A DNA stretch of 64,000 nt from DASZUK01 sp035547695 (GCA_035547695.1 DASZUK010000004.1:1-64000); one strand, 5' to 3'; numbered from the stretch's first letter, positions 1 through 8,504 are shown. Notes: generated from the letters alone by a model not told the origin. A program made the numbers and translations.

Positions 1-1
1 C

Positions 2-184
2 AAGAAGGTGGTGGCCCAGCAGAAGGCCAAGGCCGTGCCCACCGGCCTGTTCCCCTCCTACGGCTACACCGCCACCTCCCACTTCGCCAAGGTGCCGGTG
101 TCCTCGTTCACCTTCGTGAAGCCCACCAAGCTCATCACAGGGCAGTTCGGGGCCCCCGGCTCCACAGCCACAGGGACAGGCTGA
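2..184 (+). CDS. C-terminal end of an unidentified protein (partial)
   Basis: Sixty codons are visible in the second frame before TGA at 182-184; the rest lies before the window. The tail is rich in Lys, Ala, Thr and Pro, with aromatic stretches such as FPSYGYTAT and SSFTFVKPTK, and ends in a Gly/Thr-rich tail (STATGTG). I do not recognise the family. The frame has the GC-rich third positions of its neighbours and no stop from base 2, so it is probably a real gene end. Function cannot be assigned from this fragment. Confidence 0.55.
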   Translation, partial: KKVVAQQKAKAVPTGLFPSYGYTATSHFAKVPVSSFTFVKPTKLITGQFGAPGSTATGTG

Positions 185-349
185 CGCCCCGAGGGGTCAC
201 CCAACCCTCTAACCCTCCGGAACCTCCCTGGACTGGGGCTTGCCGACGACGCTGGCTCGTTGGCTGTCCATCAGGCCTACACTTGGGAAGGAGCCGGGGG
301 TTCGCTCTCCGGTGCCGCAGGGTCGAAGACGGCAACGAAGGGAGTGGTC

Positions 350-622
350 ATGGCCATTGCTGACGCATCGCTTTCCGCTGCCCAGGAGGCCGGCGGCACC
401 GACGCGGGGACAGGACCGGACAACGGCGAGCTGGTCGTCCAGATCGAGATGTCCCAGTCCGACTACAACAGGCTCCTGAAGGGAGCCAGTGATGCCGGTA
501 TGCAGCCGGAAGCCTTCCTGATCCGGGCGATCAACGAAGGGGCGTTCTTGGCGGAGCAGCGCGGCAAGGGGAACCGCATCCTGGTCCAGTCTCGCCGGGG
601 TTTGCGCGAGCTCGTCGATTAG
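350..622 (+). CDS. Small ribbon-helix-helix-like protein
   Basis: A 90-residue protein. I place the start at ATG 350 because GAAGGGAG lies about 5 bases upstream; a start at 260 would add 30 residues of low-quality sequence. The first 30 residues are Ala/Gly-rich and probably disordered. Then comes a strand-like stretch (ELVVQIEMSQ) followed by two predicted helices (SDYNRLLKGASDAGM and PEAFLIRAINEGAFLAEQRG) and a basic tail. This pattern resembles the ribbon-helix-helix fold used by small DNA-binding regulators and antitoxins, but no toxin-like gene is beside it. The next gene begins 9 bases downstream, so the two are probably co-transcribed. The family call is a fold-level guess. Confidence 0.7.
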   Translation: MAIADASLSAAQEAGGTDAGTGPDNGELVVQIEMSQSDYNRLLKGASDAGMQPEAFLIRAINEGAFLAEQRGKGNRILVQSRRGLRELVD

Positions 623-631
623 ATATCGCAC

Positions 632-1132
632 GTGTCCGAAACGGGGGGAACGGAAGAGGACCCGGGCTCTCCAGCGCCCCCGTCCGGACCGCCGACGGGG
701 GCCGGCGAACCCCTGGCTGCGTCGGGCCCACAGGAACCAGCCAGCCCTCATGGCCCGGCGCGTGCACCGGGCTCTCCCTCCCAGCCGATCGTGCTCAGGA
801 CGGTCGCTCCATCGCCCCCCAGGACGCACTGGTTGCGGCGACCACTCCGGAGTCCCCGGACGGTCCCTATCGACAACGTGCGGGCAAGGATCGCCTACTC
901 GCTACTCGCCATCTTTGCCGCCACCGTCGCCATGATCTTCGTTGCGGTCGCCGCTCGGTGGATCACGATCCAGGCGCTCAAGGACCTGGTCGCCCCGCTC
1001 GTCACGGCGGAGGTCAGCCTGCTGGGAGCGGTGACCGGTTTCTACTATGGGACCACCAAGCCGGTTCCGCCGCTTGGACCGCCTATCTCGACGAGCTCGG
1101 AGAGGGACCTCGGAGGGGGACAAGACCCCTAG
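632..1132 (+). CDS. Proline-rich membrane protein with C-terminal TM helices
   Basis: A 166-residue protein starting at GTG 632, nine bases after the RHH-like gene. Residues 1-70 are Pro/Gly/Ser-rich and look disordered. A basic patch (RRPLRSPRTVPIDNVRARI) precedes a strong hydrophobic segment (YSLLAIFAATVAMIFVAVAA), and a second, weaker one covers LVAPLVTAEVSLLGAVTGFYYG near residues 117-138. This suggests a two-helix membrane protein with a long cytoplasmic N-terminus. I do not recognise it. Its stop codon TAG shares the CTAG palindrome at 1129-1132 with the stop of the convergent cupin gene. Confidence 0.7.
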   Translation: MSETGGTEEDPGSPAPPSGPPTGAGEPLAASGPQEPASPHGPARAPGSPSQPIVLRTVAPSPPRTHWLRRPLRSPRTVPIDNVRARIAYSLLAIFAATVAMIFVAVAARWITIQALKDLVAPLVTAEVSLLGAVTGFYYGTTKPVPPLGPPISTSSERDLGGGQDP

Positions 1133-1695
1133 AACCACTCCAGCGCTTTGGCGCTGAACGCCTTGACCTCCGTCGACGTGGCGTGCCGCCCCTGACCCGA
1201 CCGCCACGAGCCCTCGTCACGGAGGCAGACGGTCAGCTCCGCCGCATCCACCCACGAGCACCGGATCACCGTCACCGTCCCCGGCTGCTGCCCGCTGGCG
1301 TGCAGCTCGTGCGCCCGCTGCCGGTACCGACCCCCCTCGGTGAACGTCGTCGCCGCCGCCGACAGCCGTACGGTGTCCGACCGCCGCCGGTCCTCGTCGG
1401 GCGGCGTGTACCGGAACCGCAGGTACTCGTCGCCTGCCGGGTCCTCGACGTACCGGGTGTTGGTCAGCTCGCCGGCCACCACCGTCGACGTGAAGTCGTA
1501 CGGATGGTCGTGGACCGGCGGATCGCCGGCGACGCCGCTCGGGTCCCACACGTGCAGCCGGTACTCCCGGCGGTCGTCCAGCCGCAGGCCCATCAGCCCG
1601 ATGTCCACCATCCGCCACGGGAAGTTCCCGGCGTGCCGCAGGATGGCGAGCACCAGGGCCTTGCTCGCGGTCTCGGTGCTCAGCGTGTCGCTCAT
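1129..1695 (-). CDS. Cupin-like small-molecule enzyme or binding protein
   Basis: A 188-residue protein starting at ATG 1695. The stretch PPVHDHPYDFTSTVVAGEL around residues 59-77 has the His-x-His and Gly spacing of a cupin metal-binding motif, and a later His (AHELHASG) could be the third ligand. The N-terminus (LAILRHAGNFPWRMVDIGL) is helical. Such proteins include cysteine-dioxygenase-like and sugar-isomerase-like cupins; the substrate is not evident. No typical Shine-Dalgarno sequence precedes the ATG. It is convergent with the membrane protein gene and shares a CTAG stop palindrome with it. The gene upstream on this strand is an aminotransferase 101 bases away, so co-transcription is possible. 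Confidence 0.8.
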   Translation of the reverse strand: MSDTLSTETASKALVLAILRHAGNFPWRMVDIGLMGLRLDDRREYRLHVWDPSGVAGDPPVHDHPYDFTSTVVAGELTNTRYVEDPAGDEYLRFRYTPPDEDRRRSDTVRLSAAATTFTEGGRYRQRAHELHASGQQPGTVTVIRCSWVDAAELTVCLRDEGSWRSGQGRHATSTEVKAFSAKALEWF

Positions 1696-1796
1696 CCACC
1701 AAATCACACACCTGTCATTCGGTGTGGTCAAGCGGGACCCCGATGGTCCTCCGCCTCGCCGAGGCCGGGGACGCGGGCGGGGTCCCCCGGAGGGGA

Positions 1797-3059
1797 CTAC
1801 AAGGCGGCGCCGGCGATGGCCTCCCCGAGGGCGGCCACCCCCCGCCGGATCTCCGGCTCGGTGACGTGGCTGAACGCCAGCCGCAGGTACCGCTGCCCGT
1901 GCTCGGCCATGTCCGGCCCCATGAACCGCTCGCCCGGCCGGAACGCCACCCCGGCGTTCTCGGCGGCCACCCGGGCCTTCTCCCAGTCCACCTGGTCGGA
2001 GAGGCGCAGCCACAGGTAGAACCCGCCGTCCGGCACGTCGAAGGTGACCCACTTCCCGCAGTGCTCCCGGACCGCATCGACCGCCACGTCCCGCTTGTGG
2101 CGGTAGACGGCGTTGATCCGGTCGATGTGCGGGTCCAGCATCCCCCGGGCCAGGTACTCGGCCATCACCCGGCAGGTCCACTGGCTGACCCCCAGGTCCT
2201 GGCGGACCGCGGCCAGGCCGCCCACCAGTTCCGGCCGCCCGGCGATCCACCCCAGCCGCAGCGCCGGGGCCACGATCTTGGAGAACCCGTGCGACTGCAG
2301 CACCCGGCCGGAGGTGTCCAGCGACAGCAGCGTCGGCAGGGCCTCCCCGGAGTACCGGAGGTCCCCGTAGATGTTGTCCTCCAGGATCACTAAGTCGTGC
2401 TCCTCCGCCAGCTCCAGCAACCGCCGCCGCCGGGGCAGCGACGTGCACACCCCGGTCGGCAGTTGGAAGGTGGCGATGACGTACAGCATCTTGGGCCGCA
2501 CCCCTGCCGCCCGCATCTGCTGCAGCGCGGCTTCCATGTCGTCCACGCAGATGCCGTCGCCGTCGACGGCCACCGGCCGGATGTTGGCTCCCCGCATCTG
2601 GAAGTACCGCAACGCGTACGGGAACGAGCTGGCTTCCACCATCACCCCGTCCCCGGCCTCCACCAGGGCGTTGATGGCCAGGGCGATGGCCTGCACCGAC
2701 CCCGACGTCAGGATGATCCCGTCCGGGTCCTGGCCGGCCAGTTCCTGCCGTGCCGTCAGCCAGGCGGCCACCTGCCGGCGCAGCTCGGTGTTGCCCAGCA
2801 CCAGCTCCACGTACGTCGACAGGTACACGATCCGGTCGCTCCGGTCGTCGTACCCGAACGAGATGTACTCCAGCGCCCGCCCCTGGTCGCGGTCGAGGAC
2901 CTCGTCGTGCAGGGCCTTCAGGTCGGCGACCGGGAACGTCTCCTCCGCCGGCACCCCCTGGTCGAAGTTGAACGTCACCGGCACCGGCGGGTCCGGGAAG
3001 AACAGCGGCGGCCCCGACCGGGCGATGTCGCTGAACATGGACTCGGGATCGAACGGCAT
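1797..3059 (-). CDS. PLP-dependent class I/II aminotransferase
   Basis: A 420-residue fold-type I PLP enzyme that transfers amino groups between amino acids and 2-oxo acids in the cytoplasm. The pyridoxal-binding lysine is K261 in HGFSKIVAP, the Asp that pairs with the pyridine nitrogen is in LEDNIYG (about 227), and the phosphate-binding Arg is in APALRLGW. The sequence GSVQAIALAINALVE is the cofactor-cradle helix. The pattern is closest to the MocR-domain-free 2-aminoadipate/valine-pyruvate type transaminases; substrate unknown. The start at ATG 3059 has GGAGGAGG a few bases upstream, placed there by the repeat at the end of the LLM gene. The LLM oxidoreductase gene ends 31 bases upstream, so the two form an operon. 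Confidence 0.9.
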   Translation of the reverse strand: MPFDPESMFSDIARSGPPLFFPDPPVPVTFNFDQGVPAEETFPVADLKALHDEVLDRDQGRALEYISFGYDDRSDRIVYLSTYVELVLGNTELRRQVAAWLTARQELAGQDPDGIILTSGSVQAIALAINALVEAGDGVMVEASSFPYALRYFQMRGANIRPVAVDGDGICVDDMEAALQQMRAAGVRPKMLYVIATFQLPTGVCTSLPRRRRLLELAEEHDLVILEDNIYGDLRYSGEALPTLLSLDTSGRVLQSHGFSKIVAPALRLGWIAGRPELVGGLAAVRQDLGVSQWTCRVMAEYLARGMLDPHIDRINAVYRHKRDVAVDAVREHCGKWVTFDVPDGGFYLWLRLSDQVDWEKARVAAENAGVAFRPGERFMGPDMAEHGQRYLRLAFSHVTEPEIRRGVAALGEAIAGAAL

Positions 3060-3071
3060 CTCGGCCTCCTC

Positions 3072-3107
3072 CTCAACGAACCTTCGGCACTCAACGAACC
3101 TTCGGCA
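3072..3107. repeat. 18-bp tandem duplication across a stop codon
   Basis: CTCAACGAACCTTCGGCA occurs twice in perfect tandem (3072-3089 and 3090-3107). On the minus strand it contains the last codons (KVR) and TGA of the LLM oxidoreductase gene, so the duplicate copy lies just after the stop and leads into the ribosome binding site of the aminotransferase gene. Confidence 0.9.
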
Positions 3108-4107
3108 GCACTTCGGTCCCCAGCCGCCGCAGGAACCCGATCTGGTCCGGCACCAACTGGGTGAACAGCAGGTTGGTGGCCCCGTACCCCGCGATCTCCC
3201 GGAGCCGGTCCACGCAGGCCTCCGGCGGTCCGGTCACCGCGAACCGCTGGGCCAGCCAGTCCCGGAGCCCGCAGCGGTCCACCAGGTCGGCGTTGTGGGC
3301 GCTGCCGTCGGCCACCGCATGCTCCCCGTGGGCGTACCCGGCCATCAGTTCCCGCAGCCCGTCCGCCTGGTCCTCCGGCACCCGCTTGCCGGCCAGGGTG
3401 AACCGGAACACGTGGTCGGCGCTGGCCGCCAGCAGCCACCGCAGCGACGCCACCCCGTCCTCCACGGTGTCGGCGAACTGGAAGTTGACCATCCACCAGA
3501 TCTCCACCGCGTCCGGCGACCGGCCGGCGTCGACGGCCCCCTGCCGCACCGTGGCGATGGTGTCCTGCACCACCTGCCGTGTCAGCCCGTTGGACACGAT
3601 CACCCCGTCGGCCATCGCCCCGGCCAGCCCCAGCTTCTTCGGCCCCTCCGCGGCCAGGAACACCGGCACCGGACGGACCGGGTCGGTGGCCCACCGCAGC
3701 CGCAGCCGTTCCCCGTGGTACGTGGCCGGCCGCCCCGCGGTCAGCTCCCGGACCGCGGTGGCGTAGGCCACCACCTCGTCCACCGGCGCCGGCCGCCGTC
3801 CCAGGTTCAGCACCGCGCTGTCCCCGCCGCCGATCCCCACCACCATCCGGCCGCCCGACAGCTCCTGCAGGCTGGTCATCGCGGCCGCCGTCACCGCCGG
3901 GTGCCGGGTCACCGGGTTGGTCACCATCGGGCCCAGCCGCAGCGTGGTCGACGCCTCGGCCGCCACCGCCAGCGCCACGTACGGGTCGTGCCACAGGCAC
4001 GGCGAGTCACCGTGCCCCAGCAGCTCCAGCCCCGCCTCCTCGCAGGCCCGCACCGTGCCGGCGTAGGCCCCCATGTCCCTGGCGTAGTAGTCGGTGCCGA
4101 ACCGCAT
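3091..4107 (-). CDS. LLM-class F420-dependent oxidoreductase
   Basis: A 338-residue luciferase-like TIM-barrel protein. Members use the deazaflavin F420 (or FMN) to reduce or oxidise small molecules. Family features are the N-terminal strand MRFGTDYYARD, the cofactor-pocket segment RLGPMVTNPVTRHPA with its cis-peptide-like turn, LSGGRMVVGIGGGDSAV near residue 100 (phosphate-binding), and the C-terminal GPPEACVDRLREIAGYGATNL. The length is normal. The F420 preference is inferred from the family and actinomycete context. It is the first gene of a two-gene operon with the aminotransferase and is divergent from the SMP-30-like lactonase, with an operator-like motif between them. Confidence 0.9.
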   Translation of the reverse strand: MRFGTDYYARDMGAYAGTVRACEEAGLELLGHGDSPCLWHDPYVALAVAAEASTTLRLGPMVTNPVTRHPAVTAAAMTSLQELSGGRMVVGIGGGDSAVLNLGRRPAPVDEVVAYATAVRELTAGRPATYHGERLRLRWATDPVRPVPVFLAAEGPKKLGLAGAMADGVIVSNGLTRQVVQDTIATVRQGAVDAGRSPDAVEIWWMVNFQFADTVEDGVASLRWLLAASADHVFRFTLAGKRVPEDQADGLRELMAGYAHGEHAVADGSAHNADLVDRCGLRDWLAQRFAVTGPPEACVDRLREIAGYGATNLLFTQLVPDQIGFLRRLGTEVLPKVR

Positions 4108-4170
4108 CGGTGCCGCCTGCGACGGTCCCGTGGCCCACCCCTCCCTTCCTGTCCCTCTCCCTTCCTTCCT

Positions 4171-4191
4171 ATGCTAAGCAAGCATTTGGTT
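4171..4191. promoter_or_regulatory. Operator-like motif, copy 1
   Basis: AAGCAAGC (4176-4183) followed by ATTTGGTT lies in the 129-base divergent region between the LLM and lactonase genes; ATGCT and AGCAT flank it as a short inverted repeat. A very similar site (AAGCAAGCGCTTGG) occurs at 8507-8520. TetR-type operators in actinomycetes often have this AAGCAAG...CTTG form, including the KstR2 class, but no regulator gene is adjacent, so the link is a guess. Confidence 0.45.
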
Positions 4192-4236
4192 GGTCGACAA
4201 CCGGGTCGGCCGCCGGGGACTGGCCGGAGGGTCGCC

Positions 4237-5145
4237 GTGCAGACCGAACCGTTCGTGGACGGCCTCGCCTACCCGGAGTGCCCCCGCTGGCACCGCGGCG
4301 CGGTCTGGCTGTCCGACCAGCACGCCGGCGTCGTCGTCAAGGTCGACGTCCCCGGTGCCGGCCGCCCCGCCCCCGTGGCCGAGGAGGTGGCCGCCCCGCC
4401 CACCGAGCCGGCCGGCCTGGGTTGGGCCCCCGACGGCACCCTGCTGGTGGTGTCCATGCACGACCGCCGCCTGCTGGCCTTCGATCCCGACGGCGCCGGT
4501 GCCCCCGGGACCGGCGGCGGTCGGTTCCGGACGGTGGCCGACCTGGCCCCGTTCCACCCCGGCCTCAGCAACGAACTGTTGGTCGACCCGGCCGGCCGGG
4601 CCTACGTCGGCAACATCGGCTTCGACTACTACGGCGGCCAGGACCCGCGGCCGACGGTGGTGGTGCTGGTCCACCCCGACGGCGCCGTCCGGGTGGCCGC
4701 CGACGACCTGCTGGTCCCCAACGGCATGGTGCTGACCCCCGACGGGGCCACCCTGGTGGTGGCCGAGTCGTTCGCCCACCGGTTGACCGCCTTCACCGTC
4801 GCCGCCGACGGCTCCCTGGGCCACCGCCGGGTGTTCGCCGACCTCGACGACGACATCCCCGACGGCATCTGCCTCGACGCCGACGGCGCCGTCTGGTACG
4901 CCGCCATCGGCCGCCACCAGGTCGTCCGGGTGCTGCCCGGTGGTGGGCCGGCCGGGAAGGGGACGGTGGACGAGCGGGTGTCCACCGGCGACCGGGAGGC
5001 CGTGGCCTGCATGCTCGGCGGCCCCGACCGCCGCCGCCTGTTCGTCTGCACCACCCTCCATCTCGATCCCGAGCACTCCGTGCCGGCCCGCAGCGGCCGG
5101 CTGGAGGTGGTGGACGTCGCGGTGCCCGGCGCCGGCCTGCCCTGA
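4237..5145 (+). CDS. SMP-30/gluconolactonase-like beta-propeller hydrolase
   Basis: A 302-residue protein starting at GTG 4237 with GGAGG six bases upstream. It matches SMP-30/LRE family calcium-dependent lactonases: an early metal Glu in YPECPRWH (about residue 10), repeated propeller blades (GLGWAPDGTLLVV, VLTPDGATLVVAESF, GICLDADGAVWYA), the conserved Asn in LLVPNGMVL and the Asp in DDIPDGICLD. These enzymes open sugar or aromatic lactones in the cytoplasm. The substrate is unknown. It is divergent from the LLM oxidoreductase and convergent with the SnoaL-like genes, one base apart from the next stop. Confidence 0.88.
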   Translation: MQTEPFVDGLAYPECPRWHRGAVWLSDQHAGVVVKVDVPGAGRPAPVAEEVAAPPTEPAGLGWAPDGTLLVVSMHDRRLLAFDPDGAGAPGTGGGRFRTVADLAPFHPGLSNELLVDPAGRAYVGNIGFDYYGGQDPRPTVVVLVHPDGAVRVAADDLLVPNGMVLTPDGATLVVAESFAHRLTAFTVAADGSLGHRRVFADLDDDIPDGICLDADGAVWYAAIGRHQVVRVLPGGGPAGKGTVDERVSTGDREAVACMLGGPDRRRLFVCTTLHLDPEHSVPARSGRLEVVDVAVPGAGLP

Positions 5146-5146
5146 T

Positions 5147-5689
5147 CTACGCCGGCGGCTGCGCCGCCCAGAACCGCTGCCAACTGTCCCACCGGTACGG
5201 CAGGGTGCCGGTCCCGGTGTCGTGGGCCGGCCAGTCCGCCGCCGCCATCCCCACCGGGCGCCGGCCGTGGGCGGCGCCGTAGAACAGCTCGTGCCGGCGC
5301 TGCGCCGCGAAGTACCACCGGCCGTCCCGCCGGACGTACCGGTCGCCGTAGCAGATGGCCTGGTGGACCCAGGTGTCCGGGCCGGTCTGCACCTCGCCGT
5401 GGCAGTACACCGCCCCGGTGGCCTGGTCGTCGTCGGTGAACTCGATGACGTGGTTCCCGACGTGCAGGATGGTGGTCCGCACCCGCCGCAGCGACGGCTC
5501 CATCAGCTCCCGGAGGGCGTCGCGGCCCCGGCGGCCGCCGGGCAGCTCGACGTCGTCGGCGTACAGCCCCATCAGCCCGTCCATGTCCCGGCGGTCCAGG
5601 GTGGCCGAGTACCGCCAGGCCAGTTGCCGGATCTGCCCGGCCGACTCCAGCCGGTCGATCCGGGCGGCCAGCGTGGCCGGATCAGCCAT
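5147..5689 (-). CDS. SnoaL-like (NTF2-fold) protein, first of a tandem pair
   Basis: A 180-residue protein with the SnoaL-like pattern: an N-terminal helix pair (ARIDRLESAGQIRQLAWRYSATLDRRD), the DMDGLMGLYADDVEL segment, and cone-forming strands including ILHVGNHVIEF and WYFAAQRRHELFYG. Family members are cyclases, dehydratases, isomerases or hydroxylase partners acting on polycyclic or steroid-like substrates. It overlaps the paralogue upstream by 8 bases, so translation is probably coupled, and both follow the ADP-forming acyl-CoA synthetase in one operon. Two fused-like copies in a row suggest hetero-oligomer partners or subunits with different substrates. Confidence 0.88.
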   Translation of the reverse strand: MADPATLAARIDRLESAGQIRQLAWRYSATLDRRDMDGLMGLYADDVELPGGRRGRDALRELMEPSLRRVRTTILHVGNHVIEFTDDDQATGAVYCHGEVQTGPDTWVHQAICYGDRYVRRDGRWYFAAQRRHELFYGAAHGRRPVGMAAADWPAHDTGTGTLPYRWDSWQRFWAAQPPA

Positions 5690-6290
5690 CGGCCGCGGGG
5701 TCCACCCCGGCCTCCGCCCAGAACCGGCCCCACGACGGCCACCGGTCCGGCAGCGTCGGCCGGGTCATGAACGGGTTGTTCGGGAAATGGAACCGGCCCT
5801 CCACCGCCAGCGGGCTCTCGGTGACGTCGGCGGCGTAGAACGCGTGGGGTCGCCGGCTCCGGAAGTACCAGTGCCCCCCCTGCCGTTCGTACCGGTCCTC
5901 GTACACCATCGGCATCACCACCCACAGGTCCCCGACCTCGTGCTCCGGCCGGCAGTACACCGCCCCGGTGGCGTGGTCGTCGTCCACGAAGTCGATGACG
6001 TGGTTGCCGACCAGGTGGAAGGTGGTGGTGTACCCCTGCCGCAGCACCGGCCCGTTGAACCAGTCGGCCAGCGCCCGGCGGCCCTTGCCGCCGTCGTGCA
6101 CGTCCACGTCCTCCACGAACAGCGCCGCCAGCCCCTCCACGTCGCGGCTGTCCAGGGCCAGGGCGTACCGGGACACCAACTGCCGGATCTCCTCCACCGC
6201 CTCCAGTCGCCGCACCCGGGCCTCCAGCACCGCCAGCCCGCCGTCGGTGTCGCCGTTGCCGTCGGTGTCGGTGTCGGTGTCGTCAGCCAT
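5682..6290 (-). CDS. SnoaL-like (NTF2-fold) protein, second of the pair
   Basis: A 202-residue paralogue of the downstream gene: EARVRRLEAVEEIRQLVSRY, DSRDVEGLAALFVEDVDV, HLVGNHVIDFVDDD and GHWYFRSRRPHAFYA align with the neighbour motif by motif. Residues 2-16 form an Asp/Thr run coded by a GTCGGT-type repeat (6247-6279), an expanded low-complexity N-terminus. The gene overlaps the acyl-CoA synthetase stop by 8 bases and the next SnoaL gene by 8 bases. Catalytic function cannot be assigned; an NTF2-fold isomerase, dehydratase or dioxygenase small-subunit-like role is possible. Confidence 0.88.
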   Translation of the reverse strand: MADDTDTDTDGNGDTDGGLAVLEARVRRLEAVEEIRQLVSRYALALDSRDVEGLAALFVEDVDVHDGGKGRRALADWFNGPVLRQGYTTTFHLVGNHVIDFVDDDHATGAVYCRPEHEVGDLWVVMPMVYEDRYERQGGHWYFRSRRPHAFYAADVTESPLAVEGRFHFPNNPFMTRPTLPDRWPSWGRFWAEAGVDPAADG

Positions 6291-8487
6291 CCTCGGTCCC
6301 CCCGTGCTCCACGACCACCAGGGCGTCCAGGGCCACCGCCCCCCGCCCCTCGTCCAGGACCAGCAGCGGGTTCACGTCCACCTCGGCGACGGTGCCGGCC
6401 AGCTCCATCCCGACGGCCTGCACCGCCATCACCGCGTCCAGCAGCGCCTCCACGTCGGCCGGCCACCGGCCGCGCACCCCGGTGAGCAACGGGAACCCCT
6501 TCAGCTCGGCCACCATCCGCCGGGCCTCGTCCCGGTCGAACGGCGGCACCCGGAACGCCACGTCCCCCAGCACCTCGACCAGCACCCCGCCCAGGCCGAC
6601 CATGACGGTGGGCCCGAACACCGGGTCCTGGCTGAGCCCCACCACCGTCTCCACCCCGCCGCCGACCATCTCGGCCACGATGACCCCCTCGATGGCGACC
6701 GGAGCCCGGGCCACCAGGTCGTCGTAGGCCGCGGCCACCGCCGCGGCGTCGGCCACCCCCAGCCGGACCAGGCCGGCGTCGGACTTGTGGGCGACCGCCC
6801 CGCCGCAGGCCTTCAGCACCACCGGGTACCCGACGTCGGCCGCCGCGGCCACCGCCTCGTCCGCCGACGTGCACAGCCGGGCCGCCGGGGTGCGGATGCC
6901 GTAGGCCTGCAGCACCCGGCCGCTGTCCCATTCCGACAGGGTCCGTTTGGACAGGGCCCCACCGGACAGGGCCCCACCGGACGGGGCCCGCTCGGCCAGG
7001 ACCCCCTCGGCCACGGCCCTGGCCGCCGATGGGGCCGCCGACGGGGCCGGCGAAAGGCCGGCGAACGGCGACCGGTACCGGCGCTGGAAGTCGTAGTAGT
7101 CGAAGTAGGCCCGGACCGCGGTGGCGCAGTTGGCGAAGGTCCGGAACACGGCGATCTTCCGGGAGCCCAGCAGGATGTCCCGGTAGGCCGCCTCGGTGCC
7201 GACCGGGGACCCCCAGATGACGCAGACCGGCTTGTCGGTGGTCTCGGCCACGTCCACCAGGTCCTGGGCCAGCTTGTCGCTCATCGGCGGGAACGCCCCG
7301 GTGATGGGGGCCACCAGCACCCCGACGTCGGGGTCCGCGACCAGGGTGTCCAGGATCTTGCGGCCCCGCCAGTCCCCGACGGGGTGGCCGCCGTTGTCGA
7401 CCGGGTTGGACACCCGCAGGTACGACGGGATCCACTCGTGCAGCCGGTCCTGGGTGGCCTGGCTGAGCCGCGGCAGCCGGAGGCCGCGGCTGGCGCAGAC
7501 GTCGGCCATGTGGGCGCCGGTGCCGCCGGAGATGGAGGTGATGACGACGCCGTCCCCGGTCGGGGGCCGGGCCCGGGCCAGCAGCACGGCGGTGTCGGCC
7601 AGCTCGTCCAGCCCCTCCACCCGGACGATGCCGGCCTGGCGGAGGGCGGCCCCGGCCACCGCGTCGGCCCCGGCCAGCTTGCCGGTGTGCGAACCGGCCA
7701 TCGACCGGCCCTCCTCGGTCCGGCCCACCTTCACCATCACCACCGGCACCTTCCGCCGGGCGGCGTGGTCGGCGGCCAGCAGCAGGCTGCGGCCGTCCTT
7801 GAACCCCTCCACGTACGCGGCGATGGCCCCCACCTTGGGCTGGTCGGCGAAGTACCGGACGAAGTCGGCCACCTCCAGGTCGCCCTCGTTGCCGGTCGGC
7901 GCCCAGTACGCCAACCGGACCCCCAGCTCCTGGGTCTGGAAGATCGGCCGCCCCTGGTGCCCGCTCTGCGAGATCAGCGCGACGGCCGGACCGTCCAGGT
8001 CGGTCCGGAACTGCTCGAAGGCGTTCAGGTTGGTGTTCGGTCCCAGCAGCCGCATCCCGGTGGCCCGCACCTCGGCGGTCAGGGCGGCCTGGGCGGCCCG
8101 GCCGTCGGCCCCCAGCTCGGCGAACCCGGCGGTGAACACCACGGCGAACCCGAACCCCTTGCCGGCGGCCTGCCGGATGGCGTCGACGGGGTCCGACACC
8201 ACGAAGGCCAGCACGTCCACCCCGTCCGGGAGGGCGGCCACCGACGGGACGCACGGGGTGTCGAACACCGTGGCCCGCTTGGGGTGCACCGGGAAGAACG
8301 TGGCCCCCATCCGCTGCGCCCACTGGTGCAACTGCCGGGTGATCCCGGTGTTGGGCCGCCCCTCCTCGTCGGAGGCCCCGACCACCGCCACCGTGGTGGG
8401 GTGGAAGAACCGGTCCAGGTCGGCGTCCTCCAGGGTCACCGGGCGGCCGCTGACGTCCACATCGGGTGGCACGGCGTCGGGGGGCAC
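6283..8487 (-). CDS. ADP-forming acyl-CoA synthetase
   Basis: A protein of about 734 residues. Order of domains: CoA-binding Rossmann domain (TTVAVVGASDEEGRPNTGI), succinyl-CoA-ligase flavodoxin-like domains (GPNTNLNAFEQF; VALISQSGHQGRP; GSHTGKLAGADAV with the phosphohistidine-region Gly/His), then an ATP-grasp domain (VGYPVVLKACGGAVAHKSDAG; VDVNPLLVLDEG). It forms acyl-CoA from an acid, CoA and ATP. The linker before the ATP-grasp domain is a low-complexity stretch coded by repeats of about 18 bases near 6940-7010. I choose GTG 8487 over the longest start (8571), because the longer form would put the operator-like site at 8505-8520 inside the coding region. It heads the operon with the two SnoaL genes. 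Confidence 0.9.
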   Translation of the reverse strand: MPPDAVPPDVDVSGRPVTLEDADLDRFFHPTTVAVVGASDEEGRPNTGITRQLHQWAQRMGATFFPVHPKRATVFDTPCVPSVAALPDGVDVLAFVVSDPVDAIRQAAGKGFGFAVVFTAGFAELGADGRAAQAALTAEVRATGMRLLGPNTNLNAFEQFRTDLDGPAVALISQSGHQGRPIFQTQELGVRLAYWAPTGNEGDLEVADFVRYFADQPKVGAIAAYVEGFKDGRSLLLAADHAARRKVPVVMVKVGRTEEGRSMAGSHTGKLAGADAVAGAALRQAGIVRVEGLDELADTAVLLARARPPTGDGVVITSISGGTGAHMADVCASRGLRLPRLSQATQDRLHEWIPSYLRVSNPVDNGGHPVGDWRGRKILDTLVADPDVGVLVAPITGAFPPMSDKLAQDLVDVAETTDKPVCVIWGSPVGTEAAYRDILLGSRKIAVFRTFANCATAVRAYFDYYDFQRRYRSPFAGLSPAPSAAPSAARAVAEGVLAERAPSGGALSGGALSKRTLSEWDSGRVLQAYGIRTPAARLCTSADEAVAAAADVGYPVVLKACGGAVAHKSDAGLVRLGVADAAAVAAAYDDLVARAPVAIEGVIVAEMVGGGVETVVGLSQDPVFGPTVMVGLGGVLVEVLGDVAFRVPPFDRDEARRMVAELKGFPLLTGVRGRWPADVEALLDAVMAVQAVGMELAGTVAEVDVNPLLVLDEGRGAVALDALVVVEHGGTEDG

Positions 8488-8504
8488 GCCGCGGCACCCT
8501 ACCA

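Noticed and set aside
6937..7030. Repeat-rich segment of the acyl-CoA synthetase as a copy of the GGGGCCCC element
   Set aside because: It lies inside a coding linker, keeps the frame and lacks the linker and the second hairpin.
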